Source: an uncultured Pelagibacteraceae bacterium (lineage in GTDB: Bacteria > Pseudomonadota > Alphaproteobacteria > Pelagibacterales > Pelagibacteraceae). From it: a stretch of 64,000 bases of DNA. Under the pieces are notes generated by a model, which searched no databases, was not told the origin of the DNA, and saw only the letters and a list, made by a program, of their open reading frames with translations. The stretch lies in NCBI GenBank assembly GCA_902560855.1, contig CACENJ010000001.1, positions 1 through 64,000 of the forward strand. The letters are read 5' to 3'. Shown piece after piece: positions 26,421 through 35,784 of the stretch (its first letter is position 1; every line of letters begins with the position of its first letter). The translations under genes and the position numbers were made by a program.

Positions 26421-28850
26421 TTATGATTTTAATTTTTTATTTTCAGGGTCGTAGGCTGGCAGAGATAACACCTTTGCCTTTCTTTTTTGGCCTTGGATTT
26501 TTATTAAGAATTCATTACCTTCTCTTGCAAGCTCAGAATTAACATATGCAAAAGCAAGGCTTTTCTTTGATCTAAATCCAAATGCACCGGAAGTTACAAC
26601 GCCTACAATTTTATTATTATGGTAAATGGGTTCATTGCCACGAGTGTCAGCATCACTTGCATCGACCTCAAGGTATACTATTTTTATGTCAACTCCTGAT
26701 TGCAACTTATCCCCAATAGCATCAGAACCTATAAATTTATTTTTTTTATTTAAATTAAAAAAACGACTCATACCAGCTTCAACTAGACTAATTTCACCAG
26801 TTAGCTCAGTTCCCCAGCCTCGATAAGCTTTTTCCATCCTCAGTGAATTTACTGCATACGTACCAAAATTTTGTATTTTTTCATTTTTACCTACATCACA
26901 AATAGTTTCATATAATTTTTCCATTTGAACCATTGGGTGATGCAATTCCCATCCTAGTTCTCCCATGTAATTTATTCTAAGAGCTCTTACTGGTATTTTG
27001 TTTATTTCTATTTCTTTTCCTTTTAACCAAGGAAAGTTATTATTGTCTAAATTTTCTGAAGTAATTTTTGATAAAATGTTTCTTGATTTTGGTCCAACTA
27101 AAACTAGAACACCAAAATCTTGAGTAACATTTTTAATTTTAACTTTTTCATCTTTATTTAAATTGTGATTAAACCAGTCAAGATCTCTTATTTCTGAAGC
27201 TGTTGAGGACAATACATAAAAATTTTCTTTAGATAATCTGGTTATTGTTAATTCACTTTGAATTCTTCCTATGTTATTTAATGTATGACCAAGAATTATA
27301 CTTCCATCTTTTTTAGGAATAGTATTGGCGCACAAACGATTTAAGTATTCTTCACTACCACTCCCATTAATTTCATATTTTGAAAACGTGCTTAAATCTA
27401 AAATTCCAACATTATTTTGAACATTTTCACATTCTTTTTGTACATATGAGAAAGCATTCGATCTTTTAAAACTATACTCCTCTTTCATTCCAGGTTTTCC
27501 AAACCATATAGGTTTTTCCCAACCATAAGAGTCTAAATATACAGCCCCTTGCTCTTTTAACTTATTGTATATAGGCGTTGTTTTCATTGGCCTACCAACT
27601 TCTATGCTTTCGTTTGGCATTGGAGTAACATACATTCTTGTGTACTGATCAATGGATTTTTCAACAGCATACTTTTTGTTTACCCAACTCATGTATCTTC
27701 TAGGTTCAAATTCAAGCATATTTATTTCCGAGTCACCATGCACTATCCATTGAGCAAGGTATTTTCCAATCCCTCCACCTTGAGCAATTCCTACACTTGC
27801 TGCGCAAGCCATCCAGAAATTTTTTAGCCCTGGTGCAGGACCAGCAAAGAAATTATCATCAGGTGTATGAGTAATAGGTCCACAGATAATTTTTTTAATT
27901 CCAACATCTTTAAATTGAGGAATTCTATTCATTCCTATTTCAAGATGTTTTTCAATTCTATCAAGCTCAGGTTCTAATAGCTCCATATCAAACTTCCAAT
28001 CCATTCCATTTAAAGCCCAAGCTTTAGCATCTTTTTCATATGGACCAATTAATAAACCTTTCCCTTCTTGTCTTAAATAAGCTGAAGCTTCAGGATCTCT
28101 CGTTACAGGTAATTCTTTTTTCAGTTTTTCAATTTCAGGATGGGATTCGGTAACTAGATAATGATGTATCATATTTATACTAGGCACTTGTTTCAAGCCA
28201 ACCATTTCCCCAACTTCAGGGCAAAAACTTCCTGCAGCATTAACAACATGCTCACAAACTATATCTCCATTTTCTGTAAACACTTTCCACTCACCAGACG
28301 GAAGATGTTTTATATTTGTTACTCTATTTTTTCTGTAAATTTTTGCTCCACCGTTTCTAGCTCCTTTAGCCATAGCATTAGTGGTGCTCGTAGGATCAGT
28401 GTGACCATCTTCAGGAGTGTGAAAGGCTGCAAGCAAACCATCTAATCTAATAAAAGGATGGACTTTTCTTATTTCATTTGGAGAAATTATTTCTGCGGGA
28501 GAACCAACATTATCCATTATTCCTTTAACATAATGAAACCAATCAATATCTTCTTTTTTATATGCTAGTCTTAAACTACCGCACTCATGAAAACCTGTTG
28601 CTTGTCCTGTTTCTTTTTCTAGTTGCTTGTAGAGATTAGTAGAATGCAGATGAACTTTAGCTAAATTAAAACTTCCAACCATGTGTGGACATTGACCCGC
28701 AGCATGCCAAGTAGATCCAGAAGTAAGCTCACCTTTCTCAATTAAAACTATGTCTTTCCAACCTTCTTTAGTTAAGTGGTATAGCAAGCTTACGCCTAAA
28801 ATACCTCCTCCAACTATTACTAGTTTTGCGTGGGACTGAATTTTTTCCAT
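26421..28850 (-). CDS. Dimethylglycine/sarcosine dehydrogenase-like FAD protein with GcvT domain
   Basis: 809 residues. The N-terminal FAD-dependent DAO domain begins KLVIVGGGILGVSLLYHL and includes SGSTWHAAGQ near residue 46, where the His is the covalent flavin site in DMGDH and sarcosine dehydrogenase. The C-terminal half (from about 430) is a GcvT-type folate domain with VGILDLSTFSKYEINGSG, NYMGELGWELHHP and EAGMSRFFNLNKKNKFIG. It would demethylate an N-methylated glycine and pass the methylene group to folate. A paralogue of similar length is at 59469. First gene of its minus-strand unit. Confidence 0.9.
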   Translation of the reverse strand: MEKIQSHAKLVIVGGGILGVSLLYHLTKEGWKDIVLIEKGELTSGSTWHAAGQCPHMVGSFNLAKVHLHSTNLYKQLEKETGQATGFHECGSLRLAYKKEDIDWFHYVKGIMDNVGSPAEIISPNEIRKVHPFIRLDGLLAAFHTPEDGHTDPTSTTNAMAKGARNGGAKIYRKNRVTNIKHLPSGEWKVFTENGDIVCEHVVNAAGSFCPEVGEMVGLKQVPSINMIHHYLVTESHPEIEKLKKELPVTRDPEASAYLRQEGKGLLIGPYEKDAKAWALNGMDWKFDMELLEPELDRIEKHLEIGMNRIPQFKDVGIKKIICGPITHTPDDNFFAGPAPGLKNFWMACAASVGIAQGGGIGKYLAQWIVHGDSEINMLEFEPRRYMSWVNKKYAVEKSIDQYTRMYVTPMPNESIEVGRPMKTTPIYNKLKEQGAVYLDSYGWEKPIWFGKPGMKEEYSFKRSNAFSYVQKECENVQNNVGILDLSTFSKYEINGSGSEEYLNRLCANTIPKKDGSIILGHTLNNIGRIQSELTITRLSKENFYVLSSTASEIRDLDWFNHNLNKDEKVKIKNVTQDFGVLVLVGPKSRNILSKITSENLDNNNFPWLKGKEIEINKIPVRALRINYMGELGWELHHPMVQMEKLYETICDVGKNEKIQNFGTYAVNSLRMEKAYRGWGTELTGEISLVEAGMSRFFNLNKKNKFIGSDAIGDKLQSGVDIKIVYLEVDASDADTRGNEPIYHNNKIVGVVTSGAFGFRSKKSLAFAYVNSELAREGNEFLIKIQGQKRKAKVLSLPAYDPENKKLKS

Positions 28851-28943
28851 GAATATTACTGTTTCAATATTAATTATTTTATCGAAAGAATTATTTAATT
28901 TTATGCTTTAATCAAGCTAAATTAAATAGTAAGAGGATTGATC

Positions 28944-29747
28944 ATGAGAGGAGAAAAATTCAAAAATTATAGAATTTATTATAATTTCCTTAACAAACTT
29001 GCAAAAGAACTTACAAGATATTACTACAAAAAATTAGACAGACCTTTTAAAGTAATAAACAAATCTAAAAAAAAAGGCTACGACCCAGTAACATTGGCTG
29101 ATAGAGATTTTGAAAAATTTATTAGATCTAAAATTAAAAAAAGATTTCCCGATCATCAAGTAATTGGTGAAGAGTTCGGTCACAAAAAAACAAAAAGTGA
29201 TTATACTTGGGTATTAGACCCAATTGACGGAACAAGATCTTTTATCATTGGAAATCCTACATGGAGTAATTTAATATCTTTAAATTATAAAGGAAAACCA
29301 TTTATAGGATTGGCAAACTTTCCCAAACTTAATAAATATTATTTAAATTCTTCAAAGAAGTTGGCGTATGTTTTTGAAGAAGGAAAAAAGAGAAAACTAA
29401 AAGTAAACAATAAAATTTCTTACAAAGGTATGAAAGTTGCTGGAGCTTTTCACGGTTGGCTTTCATTAAACAATCAGAAAAAAATTCCAAAAATATTGAA
29501 ATTAATGCAGTATCCCTGCTTTGACGCTTTAACTTACTGTCAACTATGCGAAGGTAGAATTGATGTAGTTTTACAATGCTTAAACCAAATTTGGGATATC
29601 CATCCTATTATACCAATAGTTAAAGCATCGGGAGGCACTATAACAACTTGGAAAAATGAAGATGCAATAAAAGCGGGTAATATTTTGGTTTCAGCCAACA
29701 AAACAATTCACAATAAAATTTTAAAGTTGTTAAAGCCTGTTAGATAA
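28944..29747 (+). CDS. Inositol monophosphatase family phosphatase (possibly histidinol-phosphatase)
   Basis: 267 residues. The ORF track starts at a TTG (28938); the ATG at 28944 is better placed behind AAGAGG. Metal and catalytic residues are in DPVTLADRDFE, IGEEFG and WVLDPIDGTRSFIIGNPTW near residue 95; the C-terminal site is WDIHPIIPIVKASGG where most relatives have WDxAA. Family members dephosphorylate inositol-1-phosphate, histidinol phosphate or similar; the SFIIGNPTW form and lone position favour a HisN-like role, which I cannot confirm. Divergent from the DMGDH-like gene. Confidence 0.8.
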   Translation: MRGEKFKNYRIYYNFLNKLAKELTRYYYKKLDRPFKVINKSKKKGYDPVTLADRDFEKFIRSKIKKRFPDHQVIGEEFGHKKTKSDYTWVLDPIDGTRSFIIGNPTWSNLISLNYKGKPFIGLANFPKLNKYYLNSSKKLAYVFEEGKKRKLKVNNKISYKGMKVAGAFHGWLSLNNQKKIPKILKLMQYPCFDALTYCQLCEGRIDVVLQCLNQIWDIHPIIPIVKASGGTITTWKNEDAIKAGNILVSANKTIHNKILKLLKPVR

Positions 29748-29791
29748 TATCTTTGACCAAATGCAGGGCCAATCATATGATAAAAAAAAGC

Positions 29792-29821
29792 TTGTTAAAG
29801 GGTTTATTTGAGTTCTATAAT
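29792..29821 (+). promoter_or_regulatory. Promoter of peptide ABC transporter operon
   Basis: TTGTTA and a perfect TATAAT are separated by 18 nt and lie about 20 nt before the ribosome site CAGGAGGGG of the binding-protein gene. This is one of the clearest promoter/ribosome-site pairs in the window and implies strong expression. Confidence 0.65.
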
Positions 29822-29842
29822 CATTTTTTACAGGAGGGGTAA

Positions 29843-31402
29843 ATGAAAACAAAAAATTTATTTAAAATTTTTTTAACTTTACTATTTGTTTTTGCAACTT
29901 CAATTTCTTGGGCTAAGACCGTTAAGTGGTCAATGCAAGGAGATAGTTTAACACTTGATCCGCATGCTCAAAATGAAGGACCAACAACGATGGTATCAAG
30001 ACAAGTGTATGAGGCACTTGTTACAAGAGGCTTAGATATGTCCATAGGACCTCAGCTCGCACACAAATGGAAAGCTGTAGATCCGACAACATGGTATTTT
30101 TATTTAAGAGAAGATGTCAAATTTTCTAATGGACAAGATATGACTTCTGAAGATGTTGTCTTTAGCTTGTTAAGAGCTCAACAACCAACTTCGGATTTTA
30201 AAGAATACATTAGTACAATTATTTCAGTTAAAGCAATTGATAAATATACTATTCAAATTAAAACAAGAGAGCCAAATCCAATTCTCTTGAACCAATTGTC
30301 AAATATATTTGTTATGTCTAAACAATGGGCAACTGATAATTTTGTTATTGCTCCGCAAAACTGGGATGCAGGACAAGAAACATTTTCAGCGACTAATGCA
30401 ATGGGAACTGGTCCATTTAAAATTACTTTAAGAGAACCTAATACAAAAACTGTTTTCAAAAAGAATAATAAATGGTGGGGCAATGTAGAGCACAATATAA
30501 CTGAAATTCAGTTACTTCCAATTAAGAATGCAGCAACTAGAGTTGCGGCTTTATTATCTGGAGAAATAGATATAGTTACTGATGCTCCAGTTCAAGACTT
30601 AGATCGTATTAAAAGTTCAGCTGGACACAAAGTAGAAAGCACTCCACAGATGCGTACAATTTTCCTTGGAATGGATCAAGCTGCAGACCAACTTAGAACA
30701 GGTAATACTGGTGATAATCCTTTTAAGAAAAAAGAGGTTAGACAAGCTCTTTATCAAGCAATCGATATAGAAGCTATTAAGAAAAAAGTTATGAGAGGTT
30801 TAAGTGAGCCGGCAGGAATTATAACTTTTCCAGGTGTAACAGGTTATACTAAGGCACTTGATAAAAGATTACCTTACGATGTAGGGGCTGCTAAAAAACT
30901 ATTAGCTGATGCAGGTTATCCAGATGGCTTTGAAGTAGAACTAAGATGTCCTAATGACAGATATGTAAACGATGAAGCTATTTGTACAGCTGTTGTAGGA
31001 ATGTTAGGAAAAATTGGAGTTAATGTAAGTTTATTTGCTCAAACTAAAAGCAAACACTTTAAAGAACTTAAAGACAACCAAGGCGACTTTTATATGCTAG
31101 GTTGGGGTGTACCTACTTTAGATAGTCACTATGTGTTCCATTACTTATATGAAACTGATGCAAGCTGGAACAAAGTTAACTTTAGCGATTCAGAAGTTGA
31201 TGCTGCAATCAGAGTTATGGAAGGTGAAGTTGATCTAGATAAAAGAAATGCCGCAATAGCAAATGCTTGGAAAATTGTAAGAGATAATATTGCTTATCTA
31301 CCTTTACACCACCAAGTAATTTCTTGGGCGTCTAAAACAAATGTTAATGTTCCTATAAGACCGAATAACGAGCCGTTATTCCGTTTTTCTAGTGTAGATT
31401 AA
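29843..31402 (+). CDS. Peptide/opine-type ABC transporter substrate-binding protein (SBP_bac_5)
   Basis: 519 residues. A Sec signal (LLFVFATSISWA, cleavage near residue 25) precedes VKWSMQGDSLTLDPHAQNEGPTTMVSRQVYEALV, the typical opening of DppA/OppA proteins. KPKGDTWYFYLREDVKFSNGQDMTSEDVVFSL-type residues and GTGPFKITLREPNT follow. It captures peptides or related solutes for the two permeases and fused ATPase downstream. AGGAGGGG ribosome site 4 nt before the ATG; a hairpin follows the stop. The exact ligand is unknown. Confidence 0.93.
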   Translation: MKTKNLFKIFLTLLFVFATSISWAKTVKWSMQGDSLTLDPHAQNEGPTTMVSRQVYEALVTRGLDMSIGPQLAHKWKAVDPTTWYFYLREDVKFSNGQDMTSEDVVFSLLRAQQPTSDFKEYISTIISVKAIDKYTIQIKTREPNPILLNQLSNIFVMSKQWATDNFVIAPQNWDAGQETFSATNAMGTGPFKITLREPNTKTVFKKNNKWWGNVEHNITEIQLLPIKNAATRVAALLSGEIDIVTDAPVQDLDRIKSSAGHKVESTPQMRTIFLGMDQAADQLRTGNTGDNPFKKKEVRQALYQAIDIEAIKKKVMRGLSEPAGIITFPGVTGYTKALDKRLPYDVGAAKKLLADAGYPDGFEVELRCPNDRYVNDEAICTAVVGMLGKIGVNVSLFAQTKSKHFKELKDNQGDFYMLGWGVPTLDSHYVFHYLYETDASWNKVNFSDSEVDAAIRVMEGEVDLDKRNAAIANAWKIVRDNIAYLPLHHQVISWASKTNVNVPIRPNNEPLFRFSSVD

Positions 31403-31410
31403 ATTAATTT

Positions 31411-31444
31411 TTACAAGCCCTTTTTTAAATAAAAGGGCTTGTAA
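31411..31444 (+). terminator. Perfect intercistronic hairpin after the binding-protein gene
   Basis: ttacaagccctttt pairs with aaaagggcttgtaa across a 6-nt loop, a perfect 14-bp stem 9 nt after the binding-protein stop. No T run follows, so it is more likely an mRNA-stabilising hairpin or weak attenuator than a full terminator. Same position as the hairpins in the frc and tau operons. Confidence 0.75.
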
Positions 31445-31460
31445 TACAAAGTTTTCAAAA

Positions 31461-32444
31461 TTGATTAAGTATACCTTAAAGAGATTGTTTCAATCAGTCC
31501 TAGTGATGCTGGTTGTTGCCTTTGTTTCTTTTTCATTATTTAATTTTGTTGGTGATCCAATCAACAATATGGTTGGAGAAGAAACTTCTGATGAGGAAAG
31601 ATCCGAATTAAGAGAAACATTGGGGTTAAACGATCCTATACACGTTCAATTTTCAAGATTTGTAGTTAATGCTTCAAAAGGAGAGTTTGGAATATCGTAT
31701 CAATTGAGAAGACCAGTTTCTGACCTAATTTCTGAACGTCTTCCAGCAACTATTGAATTAGTTTTAGTTTCTGCACTAATAGCGTTGGTATCTGGAACTT
31801 TACTAGGGGTTTATACAGGTATTAATCGAAAAGGTTTTTTCAGTGATATAATATTAGCTATTTCATTATTAGGAGTATCACTTCCCACATTTGTTATTGG
31901 TATATTATTTATATATCTCTTTGCAGTTATATTAGGAATCTTACCTTCTTTCGGAAGAGGGGAAGTTGTTGATCTAGGTTTTTGGTCTACAGGTTTTTTA
32001 ACCACATCTGGTTTAAAAGCTATAATACTTCCATCTGTAACTCTTAGTCTTTTTCAAATGACTTATATTATTAGACTTGTTCGAGCAGAAATGATGGAAA
32101 TACTCCAAACAGATTATATTAAGTTTGCAAGGGCGAGAGGTATTAGTGAAAACAGTATTCATTACAAACATGCACTAAAAAATGGGTTGATACCTGTAAT
32201 TACAATTGCGGGTATAAATATTGGTACATTAATAGCTTTTTCTATAATTACAGAAACGGTTTTTCAATGGCCAGGCATGGGATTTTTATTTATCCAAGCA
32301 GTTCAGTTTGTAGACATACCAATTATGTCTGCATACTTAGTTTTTATAGCTTTCGTTTTCGTAATGATAAATTTCATCGTTGATATTTTATACTATTTTA
32401 TTGATCCAAGAATTAGAGTTAAAGCGGAGGTAGTAAGTGGATAA
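31461..32444 (+). CDS. dppB: Peptide ABC transporter permease (DppB-like)
   Basis: 327 residues starting at a TTG codon; no ATG fits the conserved N-terminus IKYTLKRLFQSVLVM, which is the standard DppB/OppB opening. VGDPINNMVGEETSDEERSELRETLGLNDPI is the typical first periplasmic loop, and the cytoplasmic EAA-type loop YIKFARARGISENSIHYKHALKNGLIPV contacts the ATPase. It follows the hairpin at 31411 and overlaps dppC by 8 nt. Confidence 0.92.
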   Translation: MIKYTLKRLFQSVLVMLVVAFVSFSLFNFVGDPINNMVGEETSDEERSELRETLGLNDPIHVQFSRFVVNASKGEFGISYQLRRPVSDLISERLPATIELVLVSALIALVSGTLLGVYTGINRKGFFSDIILAISLLGVSLPTFVIGILFIYLFAVILGILPSFGRGEVVDLGFWSTGFLTTSGLKAIILPSVTLSLFQMTYIIRLVRAEMMEILQTDYIKFARARGISENSIHYKHALKNGLIPVITIAGINIGTLIAFSIITETVFQWPGMGFLFIQAVQFVDIPIMSAYLVFIAFVFVMINFIVDILYYFIDPRIRVKAEVVSG

Positions 32445-33363
32445 TCAAAAATTAACTTTACTAAATAGAATCAAAGATAGTGATATTTATTTTAGCTTTA
32501 TAAAATCTCCTACAGCTATTGTGTCAACTTTTATATTAATTATAATTTTCTTTTGTTCTTTTTTTGTTGAATTTGTAACGCCTTACAATCCATTTGATCC
32601 ATCATCACTATCTTTAATGGATGCATTTACACCACCCTCATGGACAGAGGATGGTCTTGCTAAATTTATTTTAGGAACTGATGGCCAAGGTAGAGATATG
32701 CTGGCAACAATTCTTTATGGATCGCGGATTTCTTTAATTGTGGGTTTTTCAGCAGTTATATTTGCTTTAGTATTAGGAGTGACATTAGGATTGACAGCAG
32801 GATACTTCGGGGGAAAATACGAAATGATTGTTATGAGGTTCACTGATGTACAATTAACTGTACCAAGTATTTTAATGGCTCTTTTAGTTGATGGAATTGC
32901 ACGAGGAATAATTTCAAGAGAGATGCATGACGAAATGGCAATTTATGTATTAATTTTTGCAATAGGTATTTCAGAGTGGCCTCAGTTTGCAAGGGTATCA
33001 AGAGCTGCCACTTTGGTTGAAAAAAATAAAGACTATGTTTCTGCTTCAGCAATAATTGGTGTTTCAAATATTCTTATTATGTTTAAGCATATATTGCCAA
33101 ATATAATGAGACCAGTTCTAGTAATTGGAACTATAGGACTAGCACTTGCAATAATAGCCGAAGCTACACTAAGTTTCTTAGGAGTAGGTGTCCCACCAAC
33201 AACACCTTCTTTAGGAACATTGATTAGACTTGGTAATGATTTTTTATTTTCTGGAGAATGGTGGATCACTTTCTTTCCTGCAATTTTTTTAGTTATTTTA
33301 GCATTTTCAATTAATCTTTTAGGAGATTGGATGAGAGATACTCTTAATCCAAAATTAAATTAA
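32437..33363 (+). CDS. dppC: Peptide ABC transporter permease (DppC-like)
   Basis: 308 residues from a GTG start with GGAGG 7 nt upstream, overlapping dppB by 8 nt. PTAIVSTFILIIIFFCSFF is the first helix, FILGTDGQGRDMLATILYGSRISLIVGFSAV is the DppC hallmark, and DYVSASAIIGVSNILIMFKHILPNI the EAA loop. Its stop overlaps the ATPase start by one base (TAATG). Confidence 0.92.
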   Translation: MDNQKLTLLNRIKDSDIYFSFIKSPTAIVSTFILIIIFFCSFFVEFVTPYNPFDPSSLSLMDAFTPPSWTEDGLAKFILGTDGQGRDMLATILYGSRISLIVGFSAVIFALVLGVTLGLTAGYFGGKYEMIVMRFTDVQLTVPSILMALLVDGIARGIISREMHDEMAIYVLIFAIGISEWPQFARVSRAATLVEKNKDYVSASAIIGVSNILIMFKHILPNIMRPVLVIGTIGLALAIIAEATLSFLGVGVPPTTPSLGTLIRLGNDFLFSGEWWITFFPAIFLVILAFSINLLGDWMRDTLNPKLN

Positions 33364-35045
33364 TGAGTTTTTTAAAAATAAATAATTTAAGCGTTGATTA
33401 TAAAATGAGAAGAGAAACGGTCCATGCTGCTAAAAATGTTAATATAGAAGTTAGCAAAGGAGAAATTTTAGGATTAGTCGGTGAGTCCGGATCAGGAAAA
33501 AGTACAGTTGGTAATGCAATCATAAATCTTATTGATGAACCAGGAAAAGTTTCAAATGGTTCAATATTTTTAGGCGATATAAATGTTCATGAAGATCCAG
33601 AAAATATTGTTAAATATAGAGGCAAAAAAATTGGTTTAATTTTTCAAGATCCTCAAACTTCTTTAAACCCAATATTCACAATAGGCGAACAACTTATCGA
33701 AACAATACAAACTCATTTAAATTTAACTACTACTGAAGCAAAAAATAAAGCTATCAATTTGTTAAAAGAAGTTGGAATTAAAGATGCAGAAACTAGATTT
33801 AATAATTATCCACACCAATTTTCTGGTGGAATGAGACAGAGAGTTGTTATTTCTCTTGCACTTTGTTGTGAACCCGAACTTCTTATTGCAGACGAACCTA
33901 CAACAGCATTAGATGTATCAATTCAATCTCAAATACTAGATTTAATTAAAAGATTAACTAAAGAAAGAAATCTTGCGGTCATTTTAATTACGCATGACAT
34001 GGGAGTTATTTCAGAAACTACTGACAGAGTAGCAGTAATGAAAAATGGAGATTTAGTTGAAATTGGACCTACAAAAGAAATTCTAACAAAACCTAAAGAA
34101 ATTTATACAAAGAGTCTTGTAAGTTCTGTTCCACCTACAAATAAAAAAATAGAAAGATTTATAATTGTTGAAAAAGAAAACAAAAAACAAAGTGAAACAA
34201 ATATTAAAATATTAAATAGATGGACAAAAAAAGAAATTGTTAACCAAGATTTAGTTCAAGTTAAGAATTTAAGTAAAACATTTGATGATAGTTTTTTTAC
34301 AGAAAGTTCAAAAAACTCTGTAATGGCCGTAGATGATGTGACATTTGATATTAAAGAAGGCCAATCATTTGGTCTAGTAGGGGAGAGTGGTAGTGGAAAA
34401 TCAACTATTGCCAAAATGATTGTTAATTTATTTAGGCCAAGTGCTGGAGACATATATTTTGACAATGTTTGTATAACAAAAATTAAAAGTAACAAAGAAA
34501 TGATGAAATTCAGAAAGCAAATTCAAATGATATTCCAAGACCCATACTCTTCATTAAATGGAAGATTAAAAGTTAAAGATATAGTTGCTGAACCTATAAA
34601 GCTTCACAATCCATCAATAAGTTCAAAAGATGTAGATAGTTATATTTATGATTTATTAGAGTCGGTTGAATTAACTCAACAATCAGCTGAACGTTATCCC
34701 CATGAATTTTCTGGAGGTCAAAGACAAAGAATATCAATTGCAAGAGCATTAGCAACTCAGCCGAGGCTTCTTGTGTGTGATGAACCAACTTCTGCTTTAG
34801 ATGTGAGCATTCAAGCACAAATATTAAATTTATTAAAAGATTTACAGGAGCAGTTAAACCTGACAATCTTATTCATTAGTCATGATTTACCAGTGGTAAG
34901 ACAAATGTGTGATCGAATAGCGGTATTAAAAAATGGTAAACTTTGTGAGGTCTCAATGACAGAAGAATTATTTAAAAATCCTTCACATGAATACACAAAA
35001 GAATTGTTAACATTAATGCCAAAAATTGAGTCAATTTATAACTAA
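33363..35045 (+). CDS. Peptide ABC transporter, two fused ATP-binding domains (DppD-DppF fusion)
   Basis: 560 residues containing two complete ATPases. Domain 1 has GESGSGKSTVGNAI near residue 41, FSGGMRQRVVISLAL and LLIADEPTTALD; domain 2 starts near 295 with GESGSGKSTIAKMI, FSGGQRQRISIARAL and LLVCDEPTSALD. A typical oligopeptide C-terminal segment closes each domain. Fusion of DppD and DppF in one chain is known for this family (YejF/GsiA-like). TAATG overlap with dppC. Confidence 0.93.
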   Translation: MSFLKINNLSVDYKMRRETVHAAKNVNIEVSKGEILGLVGESGSGKSTVGNAIINLIDEPGKVSNGSIFLGDINVHEDPENIVKYRGKKIGLIFQDPQTSLNPIFTIGEQLIETIQTHLNLTTTEAKNKAINLLKEVGIKDAETRFNNYPHQFSGGMRQRVVISLALCCEPELLIADEPTTALDVSIQSQILDLIKRLTKERNLAVILITHDMGVISETTDRVAVMKNGDLVEIGPTKEILTKPKEIYTKSLVSSVPPTNKKIERFIIVEKENKKQSETNIKILNRWTKKEIVNQDLVQVKNLSKTFDDSFFTESSKNSVMAVDDVTFDIKEGQSFGLVGESGSGKSTIAKMIVNLFRPSAGDIYFDNVCITKIKSNKEMMKFRKQIQMIFQDPYSSLNGRLKVKDIVAEPIKLHNPSISSKDVDSYIYDLLESVELTQQSAERYPHEFSGGQRQRISIARALATQPRLLVCDEPTSALDVSIQAQILNLLKDLQEQLNLTILFISHDLPVVRQMCDRIAVLKNGKLCEVSMTEELFKNPSHEYTKELLTLMPKIESIYN

Positions 35046-35055
35046 AGGAGGAAAA

Positions 35056-35448
35056 ATGCCAATGTTTAAACCAATCTCAGAAAACGAAGCAAAAGGAAAA
35101 GTTAAAGAAATATTTGAGGAAATAAAAACAGCGAGACAAATTACAGAAGTTCCAAACTTTTGGAAAAGTCTTGCAAATAATCCTGAAACATTAGAGAGAA
35201 CTTGGACTTCATTAAAACAAGTAATGAAAAAAGGTGCACTTGATCCAGTTGTTAAAGAATTAATCTATATAGCAGTTTCAGTAACAAATGGTTGTGAGTA
35301 CTGCATAAAATCTCATAGCTTAGCTGCTAAAAAAAAAGGTGCCACCGATGAGATGCTTAAAGAAATGATAGCAGTAACAGGAATGGCCAATGAAACAAAT
35401 AGATTAGTTGAAGGCTATCAAGTTGAAGTTGATGATTTTATGAAATAA
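35056..35448 (+). CDS. AhpD-like / carboxymuconolactone decarboxylase family protein
   Basis: 130 residues. The track start (TTG at 35026) lies inside the preceding ATPase; the real ATG at 35056 has a perfect AAAGGAGGAAAA ribosome site. The redox motif CEYCIKSHSLAAKKKGATDEML near residue 76 is the CxxC-x3-H pattern of AhpD-type peroxidase proteins. It could reduce peroxides or a partner peroxiredoxin. Last gene of the dpp operon, 10 nt after it; a functional link to peptide uptake is not obvious. Confidence 0.85.
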   Translation: MPMFKPISENEAKGKVKEIFEEIKTARQITEVPNFWKSLANNPETLERTWTSLKQVMKKGALDPVVKELIYIAVSVTNGCEYCIKSHSLAAKKKGATDEMLKEMIAVTGMANETNRLVEGYQVEVDDFMK

Positions 35449-35784
35449 TTAGTTTGCTTTACCTAATAAATTAACAATTAAAACTCCAGCTATAATTAAA
35501 GCAAGACCTATAGTTGTATAAAAATCTGGTATTTGATTAAATTTATACATTCCAACTATTGTAGTAGCTATAATACACAACCCAGCAAATGAGGCATAAG
35601 TAATTCCGACAGGAATTGTTTTCATCACAAGTGACAAAGTATACATACATCCAACAATAGTTATTGCTGTTAGAACACTTGGTATTAACAGTGTAAAACC
35701 TTGAGCTCCTTTAGCGAATCCATTTGCAGCAGTACCCAAAACTACTGCAACTATCAGAATTATATAAGCTGTAATATTTCCCAT
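35449..35784 (-). CDS. SMR-family small membrane transporter lacking the conserved Glu
   Basis: 111 residues, four helices, aligning along its whole length with EmrE: IPVGITYASFAG versus IPTGIAYAIWSG, and IIAGVLIVNLLGK at the end. In EmrE helix 1 reads LAEVIGT with the proton/drug-binding Glu14; here the same place reads VAVVLGT, so Glu is replaced by Val. It may be one half of a hetero-pair or have lost antiport. Last gene of a minus-strand run of small proteins, abutting the VOC gene with no gap. Confidence 0.8.
   Translation of the reverse strand: MGNITAYIILIVAVVLGTAANGFAKGAQGFTLLIPSVLTAITIVGCMYTLSLVMKTIPVGITYASFAGLCIIATTIVGMYKFNQIPDFYTTIGLALIIAGVLIVNLLGKAN

Noticed and set aside
28851-28943. 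Possible riboswitch before the DMGDH-like or GcvT-like genes (glycine or SAM type)
   Set aside because: No conserved glycine or SAM riboswitch core is visible in this or other leaders; the gaps are short and AT-rich without structured GC motifs.
29777-29842. 21-codon ORF upstream of the peptide-binding protein gene
   Set aside because: It overlaps the -35/-10 elements and ribosome site, and has no conserved-looking sequence; a leader peptide with regulatory codons is not apparent.
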